From Papilionanthe hookeriana x Papilionanthe teres (taxonomy: Eukaryota; Streptophyta; Magnoliopsida; Asparagales; Orchidaceae), in the NCBI GenBank assembly GCA_022702705.1, contig CM040422.1, forward strand, positions 39,083,270 to 39,147,269: 64,000 bases of DNA, in the 5' to 3' direction. Under the pieces are notes generated by a model that searched no databases, had not been told where the DNA came from, and was given only the letters and a program-made list of their open reading frames with translations. Shown piece after piece: positions 21,860 through 32,612 of this stretch. Within the stretch, counting starts at the first letter, position 1; each line of letters begins with the position of its first letter. The translations under genes and the position numbers were made by a program.

Positions 21860-23306
21860 CTAGCTACGGATGCGGTTGGAAATGGTAAGGTATTTTGCTT
21901 GTCGTCCATCCTCACTGAAAGTAGCGAGATTCGCTCCACTGGCACCCCTGGTATGCAATGCTTTGCGATATACTGCTCCGTTACCTTGCGGTATCATGAC
22001 GGAACCCACCGGTAAAGGTATCTTTGCTGGCCCTCGGAACTCACCGGGCCTGCTATCCGGAGGTCGGATCCGAACATGATGTTGCACTCATTCAAGAAAG
22101 AGACCGTGCAGAAAGGTCGACGAAGTCGTGGTGATCGATATGTGGGGGTATGCGGTCACTCTGTTTGTAGATGTTGATAATGCGGCTATTGGGTATGCAA
22201 TCTGCTGGCGGTACCCTCCATGTTATCAATCTTTTTACCATTCTCTTGATAACTAATGGCATCGGATCTACTTGCCCATGACGAAGTATTCCGGTGGGTT
22301 TCCTTTTCGTCTTCGACAAAGTTGTAGCGAGCATCCGCATTGTATTGTGATTCTTCCTTTCCACGGCATCCATCTCCGGGGTTCGAGTATGTGTTTTCCC
22401 TCAGGCGGCCTGCTCGGCCCATTCTTTTCAGATCCTGGATACAGTCCACGATTTGCTGTTGTTCATACTCTGAGAATACGTCGGTGTGTAGCTCGAGGCC
22501 TTCTAGTATGTTGATTCTTCTTCCTTTAATTCTCTCGAAGTATTCGAAAGTTTTCTTTTCAACATTCCGCATCCTCTCCGGCTCGTATTCCGGAATGATC
22601 TGCGGATGGCGAGGCCTTGTGACATATTGTGGGATATATGGTTCAATCCCTTCACGTTCCCCTGCATACCTCGGCTCCTCGGGGATGATGCACGTCGGGA
22701 CATCCCCGGGGTTGCTCTGCAACAAGGTCATGCACTGCTGGTGGTTCTATCCGGTGGCGTGGTAGCCTTCTTTCTTCGATCTTCGGAGATTTCCACGGTT
22801 CTTTTCGTTATTCTAGGAGGTGGCCTCCTTTCTTCGAGTTCTGGTGAACCGGTGTCCTTGAAATGTGATGTGCTTGGCATTAGCGAGTTGTCTCGTCGCG
22901 GCGGTCCGCGGCTAGTTTTGTTAACATTTTACGGATGCGGCGATTCTTATTTCTTCGTTGCGTGGGCGTGAGAGTAGCCCTCCGAACTTCTTGAATCTCG
23001 CGGGCGCGGCGGCGACAAGCTCTGCCCTCATTTGTAGTGACTACGGACTTCATTTTCTTGTCTTCTTCGGTGTTTGCTTTTCTTTTCTTGTTGTTGGATT
23101 GGTGGCTTGGGCCACCCACTTTCATCAGTTGTACGTCGGGCGGTTCTTCTCGATTCAGCGGGACCCGGTCACTTTCCTCGTCTTGTAGGCCTGGCTGGTG
23201 CGAAATGCGAGTCGATCTCGATTATCGCTCCATCTTTCACCCTCTTTTCATCGAGTGCAAGGCTTACGCCATTCTTAAAGTTCAAGACCGACCGCCCGTT
23301 CGACAT
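21860..23306 (-). pseudogene. AlkB-type 2-oxoglutarate/Fe(II) dioxygenase ORF inside the retrotransposon
   Basis: Start proposed at 23306 (MSNGRSVLNFKNGVSL). A basic N-terminal part follows with TQRRNKNRRI at 22934-22963, then a linker. The AlkB-like domain begins near 22515 (INILEGLELHTDVFS) and resembles plant ALKBH9/10 proteins: GILRHGQVDPMP, the Fe-binding PPHIDHHDF at 22122-22148, FLNECNIMFGS near 22080, IPLPVGSVMI near 22005, the distal His in AKHC (codon 21958-21960) and Arg in ERISLL (codon 21931-21933). In AlkB proteins the HxD...H triad binds iron and the Arg binds 2-oxoglutarate; plant members remove m6A from RNA. The domain has no introns but changes frame near 22380, 22120, 22050 and 21975, several at CAG/CTG-like sites. 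An expected second Arg is shifted by one position (21910-21912). It lies between integrase and 3' UTR of the element. Confidence 0.85.
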
Positions 23307-23518
23307 TTCCCTGCGAAAAGACAAGGAAAAGGATCGGGGAGCTATCTTAAGAACAAGAACATTAAGAAAATGTTTATTAAAGATACATTTTTTATTTCTC
23401 CTATATTTTGAAATTTAACAGGAATGAAGTAGGATAAGATGAGGGAAGAGATTTTGATTTGAAAAAGGAAACAAGGAAAACTTAATTATCATGATTTTAT
23501 TTATCTTAGCACATTTTA
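23307..23518. other. Spacer between integrase and AlkB-type ORF
   Basis: About 210 bp, AT-rich, with stops in the - strand frames (aacaagaacattaag, gggaagagattttgat). Such a spacer suggests that the AlkB-type ORF is expressed separately from Gag-Pol, by a subgenomic or spliced RNA or re-initiation. This is inference. Confidence 0.5.
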
Positions 23519-24850
23519 TTATTTTTGGGTTCGGACCCGATCACAAGTAATTACTTCACCCGTGTTTCTTAGGGATGAAGAATTCATTCCTTCGAAACAT
23601 CGGGTAGCGTAATATTTTTTCAAGTATCGTCCGTTGATTGGAAGCATATGTCGTTCTCCACGGCAATTCACTAGGCTGGTAGGAACCCCACGAGTATCTT
23701 GCTTCGACCACGAAACGGTCCTTCCGAGTGGGTTCAAATTTTCCTCCTATCTTGCGGTGTGCGAGAATAGGTCTCTTGAGAACGAGAACTAAGTCACCAA
23801 CCTTGAAGGTTCTTGGGCGGACCGGTTTGTCATGGGCTTGAACCATCTTAGCTTGGTATAGTTCTAAATTCTGTTGCTGCTGCAAGTCTTTTCCCTTCAA
23901 GCTTTCTAATTCTTCGAGTCGTAGTACGGCGTTTTCTTCGTCGTGATCTTGTTTGCAATTGCAATTCGAGTGAAGGAAGGCTGAACCTCTAAAGGTAACT
24001 ACTTGCCTCGGACCCATACACCGAGAGCGTAAGGTGTAGCTTGAGTAGGGGTTCGAAGGTTGTCCGGTAGGCCCATAAGGCTTCTAACAATTTCTCGTGC
24101 CAATTTCTCTTATTATCGTCCGAGGTTTTCTTTAAGATTTGAACGAGAGTTTTATTAAAAGCCTCGGCGAGGCCGTTTGCTCTTGGGTAGTAAATTGTCG
24201 AGTATCGCCGGTCGATTCCGTGTCTTCGACAAAATTGTTGATTTGTGTGCTTCGAATGCGACCCGTTATACGAGATGATCTGCGCGGCACTCCGAAACGG
24301 TAGACAACTTGGTTCTTGAAAAGCGTAGCACGTGGTGTGCTTTCACTTCTCTAAAGTGGGCTGCACGCCACTTGGAAAAGTAATCTGTAGCTGCAAGAAT
24401 GAAACGATGTCCTTTTGAAGATGGTGGTTCTATCGGACCCACTATATACGTGCCCCAACATTCGAATGGCCACGACGCAATTGTCGGGTGTAGCACATTT
24501 GGAGGTTGGTGTAGAACCACTCCGTGCACTTGGCATTGATGACGGCTCTTGGCGATTTTCATGCGGTCGGTCATCATCGAGGGCCGATAGTACCCTAGTC
24601 TTTTAATTTTCATTTTCATCTTTGGACCCGGCGGTGAGCGCCACGAGTCTCGAATGCACCTCTTTAACAATTTCACGGGCCTCGGACCCGCTTAGGCACC
24701 TTAGCCGCATTTGATCGAAAGACCTTACGTACAATGTGTTGTTTATTAATGCGTAAGACGAGTTCTTTTCTTGATGCGATGGGCTAGCGACCTATCGTCA
24801 CGGTAGCTTTCTGTTTGCGGGTAGTCCATCGATGGGCATCGCCTGATCTT
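23519..24850 (-). pseudogene. Ogre-like element integrase (frameshifted)
   Basis: Integrase on the - strand, of Tat type. The N-terminal region reads LGYYRPSMM and CQVHG with HQPPNVLHPT. The core has SSKGHRFILAATDYFSKW. The C-terminal part has LRLEELESLKGKDLQQQQN, VRPRTFKVGDLVLVLKRP and KIGGKFEPTRKD, followed by a terminal INGRYLKKYY near 23620. The first catalytic position reads Tyr (WGTYIVGP, codon 24446-24448) instead of Asp, at a place that looks like the CAG-type error described below. Frame changes occur near 24266, 24020 and 23740. In intact Tat elements this is the last part of Pol. Confidence 0.87.
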
Positions 24851-25500
24851 ACGTGTTTTTACGTCACTCTTTGCTAGCTGATCCTTTTTCTTTTTCTGAT
24901 TTGTGTATTGTGTCTATGTCGAGCTGTGATAGGACCTGACGTCCGTGAACTAACACTTCCACTGATTCATCTTGCAAACAGGCAAATTCTTTTGCGAGAC
25001 GGGCTAAAGCATCTGCTAAAGCATTCTCTTTTCTAGGAATTTTGTAGATTGTCACATTTGGAATCATGTTCAACAATTTGTATGGCATCTTTGGAAGTAT
25101 TGTTCGAGTCTTGGTTTAAAAATCCTGTATTGTCCGGCGATACTGTTGAATGATTAGCTGTGAATCCCCGTAGATGTTGATGTCCGTTATCCCCATTTGA
25201 ATGGTTAATTCCGGTCCCGTTATGAGGGCCTCGTATTACGCTTCGTTGTTTGTACACGGTTCATCGAGTGGTAGGAGTATCTTAACATCCCCCGCTCCGG
25301 TGTTATAAAGATTAGCCCGATTCTGCCTTGCCGGGCACTATCACTTGCGATTCTTCGTCTTTGTGTGCTTGAAGATGCTCCGTCGAAATACAATTCCCAA
25401 CGTCGATCATCGGGGTCTTCTAGGCTCATTATTTGTTCATACGGCGGATCGTCGTTGAGAGGAGATTCGGCCGGCAAAGGGTGTCTTTGCGAGGAAGTCT
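24851..25500 (-). pseudogene. Second (archaeal-like) RNase H domain of the Ogre-like Pol
   Basis: The - strand shows WELYFDGASS (starting near 25399), then a degraded NEAEYEAL segment, a DINIYGDSQL-like segment near 25160 and the C-terminal phrase YKIPRKENALADALARLA near 25030. These are the acidic motifs of the extra RNase H that Tat-lineage elements carry after the normal gypsy RNase H. The Asp of YFDG and the final ADALARL Asp are visible. The frame changes near 25257 and 25090. The domain probably completes RNA removal during reverse transcription. Confidence 0.82.
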
Positions 25501-26760
25501 GCTAAGACTTGTCCCTTTACGGCACGCGAGAGGCACGAAAGTTATATCGAATTGCAATAATATCATTGACCATCCGGCAAGTACGCCGGAAAGTGTTGGA
25601 CGAGTCATCTAGTATTGCAATGGATTAAACTTCGAAATCAAGTTGACCTTATGAGAAAGCATGTAGTGCCTGAGCTTTTGAGCGGCGAAGATCAGGGCCA
25701 AACAATGCTTTTCAATTGCGGGATACCTTACTTCCGTCGGGAGTAAACGACGGCTTAAGTAGTAAAGAGCATTTTCTTTACCCTCATCATTGACACAGGC
25801 TAACGGGGCTCAGAGAAGTCGTCTAAAGCCGCGGTGTAAAGTATCGGCGATCTACACGAGGCCAGGGCTGCTAAGACGGGAGGTGTCATTAAATATTGTT
25901 TAATGTCTTCGAAGGCCTTCGGCATTTCTCTTTCCAAATAAATTTGGCGTCCTTTTTAACTAGTGCCGAGAAAGGCTGACACCTACTGACGGAGTTTGAG
26001 ATAAAGCGTCGAAGATATGCCGACTTCCTTGAAAAGATCGTAGTTGTTTTAAGGTTTTGGGAGGCGGCATTTCTAAGATAGCTTTAATCTTCTCCGGATC
26101 GATTTCAATTCCACGATGTCGGACAACGAATCCTAAGAATTTCCGGAGGTGACGCCGAAGGCGCATTTTAAGGGATTCATCTTAAGGTTAAATTGTCTTA
26201 ATCGTTCGAAAACAATTCTCAAATCATACGAATTGGTTTTCCTTTACTTTGCTTTTGATGACGACATCGTCCACGTAGCACTCGACTTGATTGTGGATGA
26301 GATCATCGAAAATTCTTGTCATTGCTCTTTGGTAGGTTGCTCCTGCGTTCTTTAGTCCGAATGGCATCAACTGTGTAGCAAAATACTCCGATCGGCGTTC
26401 GAATGCTTGTAAGCTTTTCATCTTCGGAGCCATTTTTATACTGGTTGTATCTGAAGATCCATCCATGAATGAGAATATTTCATGTGTCGAAGCAATATCG
26501 ATCATCGGTTCTGGAATCGGTAGAGGGAATTCATCTTTTGGACATGCCTTGTTTAAATCTGCGAAGTCCACACAAATTCGATACGACCATTCTTCTTTAC
26601 GGTGGCACCACATTGGCTAACCGGGTCGGGTATTGTTCTTCGCGGACAAATTTAGCGTCTATTAGCTTTTTAACTTCGGCTATGACTTGTTGTTCGATTT
26701 CCAGACGCATTCTTACGGGACCTTGTACGGTCGGGACGAAGTAGGATCTACTCTAGCTTA
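25501..26760 (-). pseudogene. Ogre-like reverse transcriptase and first RNase H (frameshifted)
   Basis: The RT fingers and palm read VDFADLNKACPKDEFPLP and FSFMDGSS, then MPFGLKNAGATYQRAMTRIF and the catalytic YVDDVVIKSK with YVDD at 26266-26277. Downstream are KFLGFVVRHRGIEIDPEKI and MPPPKTLKQLRSFQG. The degraded gypsy RNase H follows to about 25500 (pieces such as LYYLSR can be traced on the - strand). VDF-DLNKACPKDEFPLP is a Tat signature. At about 26390-26450 the frame leaves and later rejoins the expected one. The catalytic aspartates are intact. Confidence 0.88.
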
Positions 26761-27430
26761 TGGTACTGCAACCTGCGGAGCTAATCACGGCATTTCATCG
26801 TAGCTCCAAGCAAAACGAGTCTTTAAATTCCATTAATAACTTGATTATTTCTTCGGAGTCTTCTTTATTGAGTAAGGAGCTAACAAAGGTAGGTCTAGGC
26901 TCTTCGCTAGTACCCGAGTTAACTTCCGTTAACTCATCTATTGTAGATTTGATTTCTTCTTCGAATTCGGTGGAGCGTCTCAATTTGTAAATCTTCGAGT
27001 TTGTACGTAGTTTCCATGCGGTTTTCATTGGATTTGCAAGTGACAACCAAGCAAAATTCGGTATCGTCAGCGACCCTACTTGTGCCGAATCCGAGTCCAT
27101 ACTTTGAATTGGGAGGACGGCCGGAGTTATTCCATAACTTTTCAAAATGTTGTGATTGGCCTTTTGTCGCATTGTCGAGGTAAGAAACCACGTTGAATTA
27201 AATTTTGAACACGGGGAGAGTACCACTCAAAAGGTAATTCCATTAATTCGATGAAGTGACATCTTCGAATTGTACATTATTTTCGGTTTGGAGGAAGAAG
27301 CACCACGGTAGAATTTGATCGGCTTTGCACCGTCATTACGTACCTCTTTGACCTCCATACCCTCGATCTTATTAGAATGGATCGGAGTTAGGGTCATAGT
27401 ATGTACGTAGTGGTTAATCTTCTCGTACAT
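26761..27430 (-). pseudogene. Linker between protease and RT (pre-RT region)
   Basis: The - strand reading contains RPTFVSSLLNKEDSEEIIKL and LLMEFKDSF, matching the conserved pre-RT segment of Tat polyproteins (start of the RT N-terminal helix). Further upstream is low-complexity, weakly conserved sequence. Ogre elements are known to carry an intron between protease and RT. I cannot recognise splice sites here, but the lack of conserved protein between about 26990 and 27690 would fit one. Confidence 0.6.
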
Positions 27431-28250
27431 TGATTTGTATTCTTCGTTCTTTTCATCTTCGAGGGAGATCTTGTATTGCGGCTTCTTTCGACTTATTGTT
27501 GCTTGCTTCTTGCTTGATTTCTTTTTCTTCTTGGAACTATCATCCCAATCAACATTGATGGTTGGTTTCTTCGATCCGATTGTCCTAGTGTCTCTACCAC
27601 GGCCTCGTCCCCGGCCTCGACCTCGGATGCGAGTTGTGGAGAAACCTTCACCATCTCGCCGGAAGGGAGTGGTGAGTGGCTTGTTGGACTAGAACTTCGG
27701 GTTCTTCGTTGTCTGAACTTTCTTTGCTTCATTTGTTATGGTATCTACGGAGAAGATTGTTTTCTTTGGCGGTGCATAATAAGTTGCATCTTCATGGATT
27801 CCAATTTCATGTACGGAGAATGGTTGTAAGTCTCCTTTGATGCCTTGTTCCCCTGCATCGTAATATTTGATGCAACGATGCGGAGATGATGGTACCATCC
27901 GATTTTCATGTATCCATGGTCGGCTCGATAGAGCGTTGAACGACGTTTCGAATCGATTATATGAAATTTTGCGGTTGTCTTTGCTAAATCACCGGTCTTC
28001 ATCGGTAGCGTTATTGACCGAGGGCTCTTTCTCCTTTACGGTTGAATCCTCTTAATAACATTTTGTCGGCCTCGAGCTCACGAGCATCAATTTCCAAGTA
28101 TGCTAGTGTTCGAAGACTCATTATATTGATTGATGCTCCTGGATCCACCAAAACTGCGGAGAGCGTAAACTTCCCGATTGTAGCTGAAATGTACAACGGT
28201 CGGTTGTGATACTGCATCCCGAGTAGTAGGTCATTGTTTGTGAAGGTAAC
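27431..28250 (-). pseudogene. Ogre-like aspartic protease (frameshifted)
   Basis: Retroviral-type aspartic protease on the - strand. The active-site segment reads VLVDPGASINIMSL (near 28130-28170), preceded by RPLYISATIGKF. It continues with LRGFNRKGERALG, then in another frame TAKFHIIDSKR, a degraded GRPWIHEN-like segment and CIKYYDAGEQG with GDLQPFSVHE (27790-27890). Tat proteases have D-S-G or similar; here the middle residue is Pro, in DPGAS. Frame changes are at about 28010 and 27900. Confidence 0.83.
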
Positions 28251-30635
28251 ACCTCATTGTTCCTTTAACGAGCAAACCTCATCCAAGGAATCTCCGGCCA
28301 TTTGAGCTAAGCAAATTTCCGGATCAAGTAAGGCCTTGATCGAGCTTCTCTCATCTCCTTTGATAAGATGAGAGCATCGTAGATGCTCGGTTTGGCGGTA
28401 GCTTCCTAAGATGGGCTAGCACGTTGTAGTCCACTTTGTTCTCCTGCGTCTCGGCTTCTTCTCGAATGGGTATTTCTTCTGCTGGGGTTGGTTCTTCTTG
28501 AACAACCACCTGCTTTCCTTTGTCTTTTGGACCCATTCTTGGAGGTAGGACTTTTCCACTTCTTAGGTTGACTTCTGTAATTTCTTCTGAATCTAGTATT
28601 GAGTTTGTCGGTGTCTCCTCCTGAATCGGAATGACTGGCTCTTACGGATTATCTTCCAAATCCGAAGGCTCTAACTCTATTGTAGCTTGGAGCTCCTCGA
28701 AACTCACGAGATAGATCCGTTGCTTGTTGAACTCTCGTAGCCTCCTTGATGGATGCCTTCTTCGTCATTTTGATCGTCGAGATCTTGTATGATTTGAGAA
28801 TTGTTGTTGGTATCGAAATCGACGCCGGATTGTCGCTAGTTACGTAATCGTTAGAAACGGTCAAAACGTAGCCAACGCCATCACCCTTATCATTATATGA
28901 TCCCACCGAAGTGAGCGAGATAATCATACAAAATCGGAGGTTCGAGGGATTTCTCCCCGAATCGGAAACAACTATCCTAGGGTAAGCGGCCCCTGAGTCC
29001 AGCCTTAGGAGTCTCGGTCCCCTCTTCTTCGTCGATTTTCTTCTTCTCTTCGATTGTCTCCTGTCGAGGTGGTTCTTCTATCGCAAGTGATAGTACCGGC
29101 TTAACAAGTCTCGAACTCTGAATTGAAGCTCGCACCGAAGCGGTTCGGATGTTGTCTAAAATCTTCTTCGAAGACCTTGTCCAGGCGGTAGTCCATCCAT
29201 CGTTGGTTGCATATGGGTCTATCGGAATGACGGGATCGGTTGAGATAACATTGACGGAACCTCCTTTACGGGGTTCCTTCATGTACTCCTTCGGGATTGT
29301 TATATTTCCTTTCCGAAGGTTGTCGTTGAGCTCGACTTTTGAAGGTAATGCGGTCTTCATCTTGTGCCCGAGCATCCAGATGGTAGGGGCGAAAGTTGGG
29401 ATCACCTTTCTTGTTGACTTCCTCCGGTCTTTTGGGCTCCAGCGGTGGAAATCTGGAGTTTTTATTAAGCTACGGAACATCTTTGGTACTTGCTTCATTT
29501 TTGAACGGATATTCTCTGCTCGAAGCTCCCTCGATGTACGTTGCGGACGAGACGGTTGTTCATACTTGCGGAGACGGCCGATAGGTCTGGACCGGGGTTC
29601 TTGGTAATTTTGTTGTGGTTGTTGCGGCCGTTACGGTGGTATTTGCATCGGTTGTTTGCCTTTGTCAAGCTGCTGCAACGACCCAGATTTCTTTTCGAAA
29701 GTCTTCACCGGCTACGCTCGTCAGTCTTGTCGGCAAAACTTAATTGCTTCGCCTCTTCTTGCAAGCTTCCGGCCTTGCTTAACAACTTCTCGAAAGTCTT
29801 AATAGTGAATCCCTTGAGGAGAAGTGCTTATCGGGCCGTGAATGCTTTTAAGCAAGATGCTGATCGCATGTTGTTCTTGCGGTTGTGGTTCACACTTCAT
29901 ACTTAAATTTCTCCATCGAAGTATGTAATCCACTAGAGTTTCATTCGGCCTTTGTTTCTCTACCACTAAATCACCTATAGTGATGTGGTGCTGAGACTCC
30001 GACAAATCGCTTAATGAAGAGGCTCTCTAGCTGCGAGAATGTCTTTACGGATCCGTTGGGTAATTCGCATACCGGTCGAAGGCGATTCTGACGGACTGCT
30101 AACGAGCTGTCGGAAGAGTAGCGCATCGCTCCCGCCGGCATTGCAACAAGCGGCACGAAAGTGTGCAACATCTTGTCGGGGGTTCCGGTTCCGTCGAAGG
30201 TCTTAAACAGAGGTGGTACGAAGCCCTTTGGGTATTGGACGGCGTCGAATTCTTCCGGGTAAGGTCTACCCGTCCGAATAGATGTCCCGTTCTTCGATTG
30301 TGCTAGGGCTTCTCGCACTTTGCTGTTACCAAGTTCTTGATATCCTTTTCGGGGATCATACTTTGTGTTGTATCCTTTTCAGTTGGTCATCCCCATTGAC
30401 GGATGTAATCTCCTTCCCTCCGTCTACGATGTGAATGACTTCGGGGGTGTCTCTCCATGTGGTTGTACTTGACTTTGGAGAGTGGCTAGAGCTACGGCCA
30501 TCTCTTCCATCCTCTTCGCCATTTGAGCGATCGTGTCGTCCTTTTCTGAAGGCTGTCTCTTCATCGGTTCCGGCTCCTCTCTTCTGCGGTTGCGGGAGCA
30601 CCTTGAGAAGATGATGAAGCTCGTGTCTCAACCAT
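28251..30635 (-). pseudogene. Ogre-like Gag (frameshifted)
   Basis: Start proposed at 30635 (MVETRASSSSQGAPA). The N-terminal half has a coiled-coil-like segment (AKRMEEMAVALATLQSQ near 30500) and the entry phrase RPYPEEFDAVQYPKGF (near 30250). The retrotransposon Gag domain reads FKTFDGTG, then LPNGSVKTFSQLESLFIKRF, and IGDLVVEKQRPNETLVDYI in the next frame (29960). A zinc-knuckle-like PYHLDA...HK segment is near 29370, with Arg at positions where Cys is expected. The C-terminal part (28280-28980) is rich in Glu and Lys. Gag forms the particle. Frame changes near 30200, 30110 and 30000 fall at CAG/CTG-like places. Confidence 0.82.
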
Positions 30636-30639
30636 GTTG

Positions 30640-31905
30640 ATTTCTGCATATTCGTTGTCCATGAATTCCGATGAGTCGATCTCATCTCCGAACTTTCTTC
30701 TCTTTCTTTTGCCAGCCGTCGGATGTCGGTTCTCGGCTTTTCCATGGCATCTTCTAGCGGAGCTTTCGTGTATCTTTGTGGTTGTCATGCGATGGTTGCC
30801 GGGTCCTTTTTCACGAGTCCCCTTCATCGCGGTAGCACTTTCTTCGATTCCGGCCTCATGGCGAGACTTTCTCTCTCGAGACTGCTTGTTTCGGTCTCAG
30901 CTGCCCCGTAGTGGGACGCCGCACCATCCTTCTGCGACGGAAGGTCTATGACCGGATGGTCACATCGGCCAAATGCTTTGGAAGGTGGTATCCTCCCTAA
31001 TCCGTAATCACGATACTACGACGGGCGGGCTAGCCTTCATTCTCTTGCTTGGCTCTACATCATGATGGCGGGTTCTACTCGGGGCCGAGACGGGATTTGG
31101 CCGGCACCCGCCCTATCCTTCGTAGAATTTCCGACACGGGACGGTTTTCCTTCTTTGCTAGCTTTTCTACCAAAGTTTGCGGTCGAGCGAACGGCGTAGT
31201 TCGATTCTTTTCTTGCGGCTATCGTTGTAGTATGCGGGGCATGTGGTAATATGGCGGCAATCTTGCGAACATTCTCCTCGTCCTCTGCGGCGGAGAGGGG
31301 ATGGAACTCGCTTCCTCCCAAAAGTGGTATGTAGTCGGGCGGTGGTGTATATTACGGTAGCGGTGTATATTACGGTAACTGCGGAATTTCCTCCGGGAAG
31401 GCGATCTCGGCGGCTACGGCTTCCACGGCGATCCTTCTATTTCTATTTCTTCTTTGGGTCTTTGTCGGCGAAGGAATCTTCGAGCTGGACCCGATTTCGA
31501 AGACGAAGGTCTTACGGGAAGATCCGTACCCTCCACGGTAACGAGGTTTATCATAGTTACGGATTCCTTTCCCCTTTGATTTGGCGAAGTCGGGGTAGGT
31601 GCGAAACAACTAGACCGGTGGGGGTAGTGAGAACGGTCCTCTGCGGACGGCGGTACTCCTCCTAGTCGGGACCCTTTGCGGGGGAGGAAACTCTTGGGTC
31701 GACCTAAGGTTGAACTCGAGCGAGTGGTTCCTCGGCTTCGGATACCTTGTTCGTCGGTGCGAAGAGGGAGACGTCGGTGACCTTGACGTTTGTGTTTTCA
31801 AATCCACTGTCCGAATCGGATGACCCCATTGTCGGGCGGTTCATCCTTATAGACGACGAAGTCCGGTCCGTTGGTGAAGGAGAAAATCGGTTTCGGGGCT
31901 TCCAT
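30640..31905 (-). pseudogene. Ogre-type ORF1 upstream of gag (frameshifted, function unknown)
   Basis: Start proposed at 31905 (MEAPKPIFSFTNGPDFVVY). The ORF is broken after about 35 codons and continues in other frames. Visible pieces are YDKPRYRGGYGSS, a basic PTKTQRRNRNRRI at 31430-31470, Pro/Tyr repeats near 31330 (tacaccgctaccgtaata) and GGSEFHPLSAAEDEENV. It ends shortly before the proposed Gag start. Ogre elements have an ORF1 of unknown function in this position. Its start and its TQRRNRNRRI motif resemble the N-terminal part of the AlkB-type ORF. Confidence 0.6.
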
Positions 31906-32400
31906 TTCGCAAGGTAGATTACGGTTGTCGGTCCCGAGTTATGCTTCTTTTCTTTAGGACGAAAAGGAATTGAAAAGAGTACGAACGCATTCTTTGTTCA
32001 TGTATTTATAAGAAGGAATTATTTGTTAAAAGAATCACTTATTAGAGGGTTTGTTTATTTAGAACGGAATGTTCGAAGGTGTAGAGAAGGTAAGGAATCC
32101 GATTCGAAAGGAAAAGAAAGTCTTAAGCAAGACTTCCCGACTCGAAGGATCACTCCTAAACTAACACTTATCGGGGGTCCACCCTACCTCGAAATGAGGT
32201 AAAAGGATCTCGGAACCTCTCTGTTTAGGGGTGTCTAAACGGTGGCTCCTAAATCAGAGAGAATGTTGGCTATACTTGCTCGAAGATAGAAATGAACATA
32301 GTATTCCAACGGAAAGAAGGGTAGTTTGATCCATTAGGGACATGGATACACTACCGATTTTTGAAAACGAATTATTTGATTATAATGGAGAGAGGAATTT
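31906..32400 (-). other. 5' untranslated region of the Ogre-like element
   Basis: About 500 bp between PBS and ORF1 start, with no conserved protein. It contains AT-rich sequence and a dctca/gaggt-type inverted pair (tacctcgaaatgaggta at about 32183-32199). Confidence 0.6.
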
Positions 32401-32419
32401 TCCCAGCGGAGTCGCCGGA
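32401..32419 (-). other. Primer-binding site, tRNA-Arg type
   Basis: On the - strand, five bases after the LTR end, the sequence reads tccggcgactccgctggga. Ogre/Tat elements use a PBS complementary to tRNA-Arg, of the form TGGCGACTCCGCTGGGGA. The match is good except that the first bases read CCGG, where TGG is needed to pair with the universal CCA end of tRNA. Confidence 0.85.
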
Positions 32420-32600
32420 AATCCTGTCGGCATATTTTTAGGTCGTGTTTTATTTTGAAGAGGGGTCGCCTAACGAAATCGTCGGCGAATTTTTAATTTA
32501 ATTAAAATAAATAATTTGAAAAGTAGTATTTGATTTTGAAAATAATTTTAAATTTGAAGGTTTTAAGATATGAGATTAAACCGATCTCACATCCCAAATA

Positions 32601-32612
32601 GTTTATATAAAC
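32601..32612 (-). promoter_or_regulatory. TATA-like palindrome near the LTR end
   Basis: gtttatataaac is identical in LTR A (12050-12061) and in the diverged LTR E (62251-62262). The position, about 180 bp before the LTR/PBS boundary, suits the promoter TATA box for the element RNA. Confidence 0.5.

Noticed and set aside
21860..23306. The AlkB domain as an ordinary host gene near a transposon
   Set aside because: It lies between integrase and PPT of one element bounded by LTRs and a target duplication, on the same strand as pol and without introns.
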